Shown here: positions 58,422 through 64,000 of the stretch, one piece after another
Numbering within the stretch: the stretch's first letter is position 1
How the letters are laid out: each line of letters begins with the position of its first letter
NCBI GenBank assembly: GCA_036258055.1
Contig: DATAEK010000254.1
Coordinates: forward strand, 1-64,000
Source of the DNA: DATAEK01 sp036258055
GTDB lineage: Bacteria > Acidobacteriota > Vicinamibacteria > Vicinamibacterales > 2-12-FULL-66-21
Direction of reading: 5' to 3'
Length of the DNA stretch: 64,000 bases
Position numbers and translations under genes: made by a program
The notes under the pieces: model-generated
What the model was told of the DNA's origin: nothing
Databases searched by the model: none
What the model saw: only the letters and a program-made list of their open reading frames with translations

Positions 58422-60968
58422 ATGCTTGACAGACTCCGCCGGTGGATGCCCGCAGCGCTCAGCCTCGCGCTGTTCGTCGTGGCGCTCGAGGTCCTGCGGG
58501 TCGAGTTGCGCGCGCTGACGTGGCGCGAGTTGAGCGCGGACATCGTGCAGACGCCACCCGCGCGCCTCGCGCTCGCCGCGCTCCTCACCGCCGTCAATTA
58601 TCTCGTCCTGACCGGCTACGACTTCCTCGCGTTCGCGTCGATTCAGAAAGTCCTCTCACGGACGCGGATCGCCGCCGCATCGCTCCTGGCGTACGCGATC
58701 GCGAACAACGTCGGGTTCGCGATGCTCTCCGGCGCCTCGGTGCGCTATCGCTTCTACACGCGCTGGGGAGTGACCGCTGAGGAACTCTCTCGGATCGTCG
58801 TCTCCTACTCGGTGACGTTCTGGCTCGGTCTTCTCGCCCTCGGCGGCGTCAGCCTGGCGATCAGTCCGCCTTCCGGCCACGGTCTTCCCGCACGCGAGCT
58901 CACCGCGGCCGCAGGGTGGCTGCTGGTCGGCGTCACGGTGGCCTACATTGCGACGACAGCGGCGCGACGGACGCCGATTCGCGTCGGCCCCCTTGAGATC
59001 CCCTTGCCGCCACCGTCGATTGCGATCGCCCAGCTCGTGATCTCCGCGCTCGACTGGACGCTGGCGGGTGCAGTGCTCTACGTGCTCTTGCCGCCGGGTA
59101 GCGTCTCGTTCTTCACGTTCCTCGGCGCGTTCCTCGCGGCGGTCCTGCTCGGCCTCGTCAGCCACGTGCCGGGGGGCATCGGCGTCTTCGAGGGCTTGAT
59201 GGTCGTGCTCATGCGGCCATACGTCGACTCGGCCGGTCTGCTGCCCGCGCTGGTCGTGTTCCGGGTCGTCTACTACCTCGTTCCTCTTGCGATCGCATTG
59301 ATCGTGCTGGTCGCCGACGAGTTGCGTCAGCGTCGATCGCAGGCCGCGAGGCTGACCGCCATCCTCGGCAGGATCGAGGAGCAGGTGACGCCGCGGCTGC
59401 TGGCGGCATTCACGTTCCTGGCGGGCATCGTCCTGCTATTGTCGGGCGCGACGCCAGCGGCACCCGGCCGTCTCGAACGGCTCGAACGGTTCCTTCCGCT
59501 CGGCGTCATCGAGGTCTCTCATTTCGTCGGCAGCGTGATTGGCGTGGTGCTGCTGCTCGTGTCGCAGGGACTCGCGCGGCGGCTCGACGCAGCGTACTAC
59601 TTGGCGTCGAGCGGGATTCTCGTCGGCATTGCCGCCTCGATCCTGAAAGGTCTCGACTACGAGGAGGCGATACTCCTGACAGGCGTGCTCTTTCTGCTCG
59701 GGCGTGCGCGTCCCGCGTTCGATCGGCGCGCCGCTTTCTTCGATACGCGGTTCTCGGTCGGATGGGTGGCGTCGCTGATTGCTGCCGTCGGCGCGTCGAT
59801 GTGGCTCGGCCTCTTCGCGTTCAAGCACGTGGCGTACTCGAACGAGCTGTGGTGGCAGTTCGAGCTTCGCGGCGAAGCGTCGCGGTTCCTGCGCGCATCG
59901 GTTGGCGCCGCGCTCGTGGTCATGCTCTTCGCGTTTGCCCGTCTCATCCGGCCGGCACCCCACGAAGTGGTCCTGCCGACCGACGAGGATCTGGCAGCGG
60001 CCGATGCGATTATCCGGACGCAACCAGCCACGTTCGCGAACCTCGTACACCTCCGGGACAAAGCGCTGCTCTTCGACGAGGGCAGGACGGCCTTCTTGAT
60101 GTACGGCGTACAGGGAAACACATGGGTCGCGCTCGGCGATCCGGTTGGCTCCTGCGAGGGCAAGACCGCGCTCATCCGACAGTTCCTCGAGCGGTGCGAC
60201 GACTTCGATGGCGTGCCCGTGTTCTACGAGGTCAGGCCCGGGGACTTGCACCGATACGCGGACTTTGGTCTCACGTTCGTCAAGCTGGGAGAAGAGGCGC
60301 GCGTGGATCTCAAGCGGTTCGCGCTCGAAGGGAGCCATGGCGCCCGTTACCGGAAGACGATACGGCGGCTCGAGCGCGATGGCGGTACGTTCCGCATCAT
60401 CGAACCCCCGCAGACAACCGAGACCCTGCGTCAGCTGCGTACGGTCTCGGATAACTGGCTCGAGCAGCGTGCAGCAGCCGAAAAGGGCTTCTCCCTCGGC
60501 TTCTTCGACGAGGCCTACGTCGCGCGTTTTCCGATCGCCGTCATCGAGTTCAATGGACAGGTCCGTGCGTTCGCCAATATCTGGCCCGCCGGAGGCAAAT
60601 CCGAAGTCTCCGTGGATCTCATGCGGTTCCATCACGACGCGCCGAAGAACGTGATGGAAGCGCTCTTCGCGCATCTGATGCTGTGGGGAAAGGATGCGGG
60701 ATACGAGTGGTTCACGCTCGGCATGGCGCCACTCTCCGGGTTCGAGCGGTCACCGGTGGCCACGCTCTGGAACCGGCTTGGATCCTTCATCTATCAGCAC
60801 GGCGAGTTCGTCTACAAATTCCAGGGGCTCCGTGCGTTCAAGGAAAAGTTCGATCCGGCGTGGGAGCCGCGCTACCTCGCCTATCCGGGAGGCATGCGGC
60901 TCCCGCGGATCCTCGCCGATCTCGCGGCGCTGGTGGCCGGCGGCTACCGGCGGATGCTGTTGCCCTGA
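58422..60968 (+). CDS. mprF: Bifunctional lysyl-phosphatidylglycerol synthase/flippase, MprF type
   Basis: Protein of 848 residues. The N-terminal part (about 1-520) has around 12-14 membrane helices forming the flippase, with FLGLVSHVPGGIGVFEGLMVVLM as the conserved core. The C-terminal cytosolic GNAT-like synthase domain (about 530-840) has HGARYRKTIRRLERDGGTFRI, WPAGGKSEVSVDLMRFHHDAPKNVMEALF and LAPLSGFERSP-like motifs. It transfers an amino acid, usually lysine, from aminoacyl-tRNA to phosphatidylglycerol and flips the product. Coupled to the AcvB/VirJ-like gene. Confidence 0.92.
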   Translation: MLDRLRRWMPAALSLALFVVALEVLRVELRALTWRELSADIVQTPPARLALAALLTAVNYLVLTGYDFLAFASIQKVLSRTRIAAASLLAYAIANNVGFAMLSGASVRYRFYTRWGVTAEELSRIVVSYSVTFWLGLLALGGVSLAISPPSGHGLPARELTAAAGWLLVGVTVAYIATTAARRTPIRVGPLEIPLPPPSIAIAQLVISALDWTLAGAVLYVLLPPGSVSFFTFLGAFLAAVLLGLVSHVPGGIGVFEGLMVVLMRPYVDSAGLLPALVVFRVVYYLVPLAIALIVLVADELRQRRSQAARLTAILGRIEEQVTPRLLAAFTFLAGIVLLLSGATPAAPGRLERLERFLPLGVIEVSHFVGSVIGVVLLLVSQGLARRLDAAYYLASSGILVGIAASILKGLDYEEAILLTGVLFLLGRARPAFDRRAAFFDTRFSVGWVASLIAAVGASMWLGLFAFKHVAYSNELWWQFELRGEASRFLRASVGAALVVMLFAFARLIRPAPHEVVLPTDEDLAAADAIIRTQPATFANLVHLRDKALLFDEGRTAFLMYGVQGNTWVALGDPVGSCEGKTALIRQFLERCDDFDGVPVFYEVRPGDLHRYADFGLTFVKLGEEARVDLKRFALEGSHGARYRKTIRRLERDGGTFRIIEPPQTTETLRQLRTVSDNWLEQRAAAEKGFSLGFFDEAYVARFPIAVIEFNGQVRAFANIWPAGGKSEVSVDLMRFHHDAPKNVMEALFAHLMLWGKDAGYEWFTLGMAPLSGFERSPVATLWNRLGSFIYQHGEFVYKFQGLRAFKEKFDPAWEPRYLAYPGGMRLPRILADLAALVAGGYRRMLLP

Positions 60969-61009
60969 CGGTCAAGTCTATTTGCCGTCCAGGATGCGCA
61001 GGACACTCG

Positions 61010-61453
61010 CTATGCGCCGTGGATGACGTTGGCGACGATCTGCGCGACGTTCGGCTCGTTGACCGTGACGCTCAATTTGAGGCTCTGGCTGAAGAAAAGC
61101 GGCGCCGGGAATCCGAACGTCACCGTCTTCAGTACGGCGGAATGAAACACAGCGAGCCCGTACGGGTTGTGCTGCGTGAGGCCCTGGTTGGCCAGCGCCG
61201 CGAACGAGATGTTGGTGACATTCTGGCCATCGATGTCGAGAATGACGAACGTGATGTCGTTCGTGCCCCCCTGCTTGGTGATCTCAGCCGCGAGGAAGAC
61301 CCCGGGGCCCGCAAGATTCACCAGACTGTGGGTGCCGTTCGGCACGGGTGCCTTCAGCCCCTGCGTGCGCCGCGGACGGCAGACGCCCCCGAGACACCGG
61401 TTCGTGGCCTGTTGAGCGGCGGGGGTGCGTTTCGTCGGTTGCTTCTTGGCCAT
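61010..61453 (-). CDS. Unrecognised small protein, probably real
   Basis: Protein of 147 residues. A basic N-terminus (MAKKQPTKRTPAAQQATNRC) leads to a mostly beta-rich body: SLVNLAGPGVFLAAEITKQGG, DITFVILDIDGQNVTNISFAAL, TQHNPYGLAVFHSAVLKTVTFGFPAPLFFSQSLKLSV. GAGGAGGAG precedes the ATG closely, supporting translation. No family recognised; the jelly-roll-like strand pattern is reminiscent of virus-like or adhesin domains, but this is weak. Isolated between mprF and the antiporter, both sides unrelated. Confidence 0.65.
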   Translation of the reverse strand: MAKKQPTKRTPAAQQATNRCLGGVCRPRRTQGLKAPVPNGTHSLVNLAGPGVFLAAEITKQGGTNDITFVILDIDGQNVTNISFAALANQGLTQHNPYGLAVFHSAVLKTVTFGFPAPLFFSQSLKLSVTVNEPNVAQIVANVIHGA

Positions 61454-61596
61454 GGTTCTCCTCCTCGAGCAAGTGCCAGACGGCTCATGGGGAACAACGT
61501 TCGATGCGATGGTGATCGAACGAGGGCCCGAACGCGCTAAGTGCTGACGGGTTTTACCTCATGCGTGATTCGATGACAACCTCGCCGCTGGTGGTG

Positions 61597-63333
61597 TCAG
61601 CCGAAGAGTTCCTGGTGAACCCGTTCCCGCTCGCGATCCATCTGTTCCGGTGTTGCGCCCAGCCGATGCAGGATCGCTGCGGTCAGGGCGAGCGCAACCT
61701 CCCCCTCACCTGAGAACACCAGATCCGCGCCCGCCGTCTTGAGGGAATCCAGATCCCGGAGATACGCGGTTCGCGCGAGCACCTGCAGGCGAGGATTCAG
61801 TTCACGCGCCAGCCGGATGACCTCGCGAGCGTTATCGACGTCGGCGGTCAGAATCAGGCTCCGCGCGGTTGGGGCACCGGCGGCTTCGAGGGTCTGTCTG
61901 AGCGTGGCGTCGCCGTACACGGCGCAGATCCCTTGCTCGCGCAACCCGCGAACTGTCTCGATGTTCATCTCGATCACACAGGGCTCGAGTCCGTTCGCAT
62001 CGAGAAGTCGTGTGAGCGTCCGCCCTGTCGGTCCGTAGCCGATAACGATCGCGCGATGGGTCAGACGATCACGCGATGCGAAGCTCGCTTTCGCATGCTC
62101 ACCGGTTGGCAGCGCACTCGTTGCCTGGACATCAGGCGCGCCCGCGAGGCGCGATCCTGACGCCAACCGTTGAACGAGTGGCAGCGTCCGGAAGATCAGC
62201 GGGTTCAAGACGATTGACACAATCGACACGGCCACCATCGTGTTCATCGCCTCGATGGAAAGGACACCGAGGTCCCGGCCGAGAGCAGCCACGATGAACG
62301 AGAACTCGCCGATCTGACCAAGCGCGGCGCCGACCGTCAGCGCGACGCTCAACGGATAGCCCAACAGGATCACGACGGCCACGGCGACGAGAGGTTTTCC
62401 AAGGACGACGATGGCAAGTGTGCTTGTTTGGAGCGCGGGTGCCTGCAGCAGGTAACGCGGATCCAGGAGCATGCCGACCGACACGAAGAAGAGCACTGCG
62501 AAGGCATCCCGCATCGGCAGCGCTTCGGATGCCGCACGCAGGCTGTACTCGGATCGGCCGACCACCATGCCCGCGAGAAACGCACCGAGCGCCATCGACA
62601 CACCAAAGAACTCGGCCGACGCGAGGGCAATGCCGACGGCGAGGACCAGCACCGTGAGCGTGAAAAGCTCCCGCGAACCCGACGCGGCGACGCGGTCGAG
62701 CACCCACGGGATGGCTCGTGGTCCGACGATCAGCGTGAACGCGACGAGAGTCGCGACCTTGAGCCCGGTGATCGCCAGAGAGATCGCGAGACTTGCGCCT
62801 GATCCGGCGGCGCCCGCTCCGAACAAGAGTGGCAGGATCACGAGGACGATCACGGTGAAGAGGTCTTCAACGACGAGCCGGCCGACGGCGATGTGGCCGG
62901 CCGGGGTATGAAGCCGCCGAAAATCGGAAAGGACCCGAATCAGTACGACCGTGCTCGCCACTGAGAGCGCGATCCCGAATATCAACCCCGCAGACCAGCT
63001 CCAGCCCGCCCCATGGGCGACCGCCATACCGAGCACCGTGGAGACCGCGCTCTGGACGATCGCACCCGGCACGGCGACGCGGCGAACGGCGAGCAACTCC
63101 TCGAGATGAAACTGGAGGCCAACGCCGAACATCAGGAGGATGACGCCGATCTCGGCGAGCTGCTCCGCCATCGCGGTGTCGGCGACGAAACCAGGCGTGT
63201 GAGGACCGACGAGGATGCCGGCGAGCAGATAGCCGACGATCGGAGAAAGGCCGAGGCGCTGCGTGAGGTATCCGAGGACGAGTGCTGCCGAGAGCCCGCC
63301 GGCGAGTGTGGCGATTAGTCCGAAGTCGTGCAT
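61597..63333 (-). CDS. CPA2-family cation:proton antiporter with RCK (KefB/YbaL type)
   Basis: Protein of 578 residues. The first about 385 residues form a 12-helix CPA2 transporter (GLSPIVGYLLAGILVGPHTPGF, GVSMALGAFLAGMVVGRSEY). A TrkA-N/RCK nucleotide-binding domain follows from about 415 (IVIGYGPTGRTLTRLLDANGLEPCVIEM, YGDATLRQTLEAAG). It probably exchanges K+ (or Na+) for H+ under NAD(H)/redox control. No glutathione-gating KefF-like gene is adjacent. The TerC-family gene starts one base upstream in the same direction. Confidence 0.93.
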   Translation of the reverse strand: MHDFGLIATLAGGLSAALVLGYLTQRLGLSPIVGYLLAGILVGPHTPGFVADTAMAEQLAEIGVILLMFGVGLQFHLEELLAVRRVAVPGAIVQSAVSTVLGMAVAHGAGWSWSAGLIFGIALSVASTVVLIRVLSDFRRLHTPAGHIAVGRLVVEDLFTVIVLVILPLLFGAGAAGSGASLAISLAITGLKVATLVAFTLIVGPRAIPWVLDRVAASGSRELFTLTVLVLAVGIALASAEFFGVSMALGAFLAGMVVGRSEYSLRAASEALPMRDAFAVLFFVSVGMLLDPRYLLQAPALQTSTLAIVVLGKPLVAVAVVILLGYPLSVALTVGAALGQIGEFSFIVAALGRDLGVLSIEAMNTMVAVSIVSIVLNPLIFRTLPLVQRLASGSRLAGAPDVQATSALPTGEHAKASFASRDRLTHRAIVIGYGPTGRTLTRLLDANGLEPCVIEMNIETVRGLREQGICAVYGDATLRQTLEAAGAPTARSLILTADVDNAREVIRLARELNPRLQVLARTAYLRDLDSLKTAGADLVFSGEGEVALALTAAILHRLGATPEQMDRERERVHQELFG

Positions 63334-64000
63334 TCAGCGAGGATGCGGCACGGAGTGGCGCCCTGGCAACAGCCAGGAGACGACGACCGCGCCACCCAGC
63401 AGGCTCCCGATGATCGCGAGGGACCACTCGATTGGAAACTTGCCTCCGAATGCGTCGTTGAGCCAGACCATCTTCAGGCCCACGAAGATCAGGATGACCG
63501 CGAGCGCGTACTTCAGGAGGTGGAAGCGTTCGATTGCGCCGGCGAGTACGAAGTACATCGCCCTCAGGCCGAGAATCGCGAACACGTTCGACGTGAACAC
63601 GATCAACGGCTCACGGGTAATCGCGAAGATCGCCGGGACTGAGTCGACGGCGAACACGATGTCGCTCAGCTCGATGAACAGAAGCGTCACGAGCAGCGGC
63701 GTCGCGTGCCACCGGTTCTCGAGCCGCACGAAGAACCGCTGGCCGTACAGCTGCGGCGTGACCGGCATGAGGCGGCGGAACAGCCGGATGAGCAGGTTCT
63801 TGTCCGGCTCGACCTTGGGATCAGGCGTCCGGATCATCCGCACACCCGTCACGAGCAGGAACAGGCCGAAGATCAGCACCACGATGTGGTACTGCATCAG
63901 CACCGCACCGAGCGCGATGAAGGCCGCCCGGCACACGAGAGCGCCCAGAATGCCGAAGACCAGGATGCGGTGCTGGTACTGCGCGGGAATCCCGAAGTAC
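63334..64000 (-). CDS. TerC-family membrane protein, 5' end cut by the window edge
   Basis: At least 222 residues are visible. Sequence from the window edge reads FGIPAQYQHRILVFGILGALV and continues through ALGAVLMQYHIVVLIFGLFLLVTGVRMI, TPLLVTLLFIELSDIVFAVDSVPAIFAIT (the conserved acidic TerC motif) and FVLAGAIERFHLLKYALAVILIFVGLKM. TerC proteins are metal-ion (for example Mn2+) exporters or membrane-complex partners. The start codon lies beyond base 64000. Confidence 0.92.
   Translation of the reverse strand, partial: YFGIPAQYQHRILVFGILGALVCRAAFIALGAVLMQYHIVVLIFGLFLLVTGVRMIRTPDPKVEPDKNLLIRLFRRLMPVTPQLYGQRFFVRLENRWHATPLLVTLLFIELSDIVFAVDSVPAIFAITREPLIVFTSNVFAILGLRAMYFVLAGAIERFHLLKYALAVILIFVGLKMVWLNDAFGGKFPIEWSLAIIGSLLGGAVVVSWLLPGRHSVPHPR

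Overview
High-GC bacterial chromosome segment, most likely from Acidobacteriota and probably the Vicinamibacteria. This assignment is an inference from gene content: a paired DUF1592/DUF1588-type cytochrome and DUF1552 Tat protein, a Ser/Thr kinase with TPRs, a decayed ADOP-type permease, ankyrin proteins beside them, and an acidobacterial/actinobacterial-type group 1h hydrogenase. No rRNA, tRNA, CRISPR array, phage or intact insertion sequence was seen.

Layout. 1-4090: an AGTCG-type repeat array, a CoxE-like VWA gene, a CocE/NonD secreted hydrolase and a second, larger repeat array lying between convergent genes. 4089-7452: GTP-type PEP carboxykinase, a degenerate zincin-like protein and a Tat-type hemerythrin protein. 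7493-26616: about 19 kb of co-oriented, often overlapping genes forming a complete [NiFe]-hydrogenase locus. It starts with an extra small subunit, a PAS histidine kinase and a NarL-type regulator. Then come the structural pair (small and large subunit), five group 1h-associated accessory genes including a NifU-like protein, DUF5947, DUF6084 and the maturation endopeptidase, a small membrane protein, a YceI-like protein, hypC-D-E, a double-SIS protein, a monothiol glutaredoxin-like protein, hypF-A-B and a nickel permease. Every step from Ni uptake to Fe(CN)2CO assembly, Ni insertion and C-terminal processing is encoded. The large subunit closely matches my memory of the mycobacterial group 1h enzyme (residue-level recall, not a search), so the expected role is oxidation of trace atmospheric H2 under carbon limitation.

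26652-36001: rhomboid protease, an ADOP permease remnant, an AsmA-like protein and a four-gene leftward run (phosphoesterase, FAD-linked oxidase, cytochrome c', DUF885), then a divergent creatininase-like gene. 36124-45651: DUF1592-type cytochrome, DUF1552 protein, two-ended ankyrin protein and a 1210-residue kinase/TPR protein. 45637-49576: leftward surface block with two glycosyltransferases and a PEP-CTERM protein. 49778-53098: MarR regulator, a DoxX gene broken by an amber codon, a MocR-type regulator and a membrane protein. 53365-64000: ankyrin protein, a lone SIR2-like protein lacking the usual catalytic His, Dps, an AcvB/VirJ-MprF pair (lysyl-phosphatidylglycerol metabolism), an unrecognised small protein, a KefB-type antiporter and a TerC protein cut by the window edge.

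The most interesting point is the hydrogenase small subunit without its own large subunit that sits directly before a PAS histidine kinase/response regulator pair. It could be a reduced H2- or redox-sensing module controlling the downstream hydrogenase operon.
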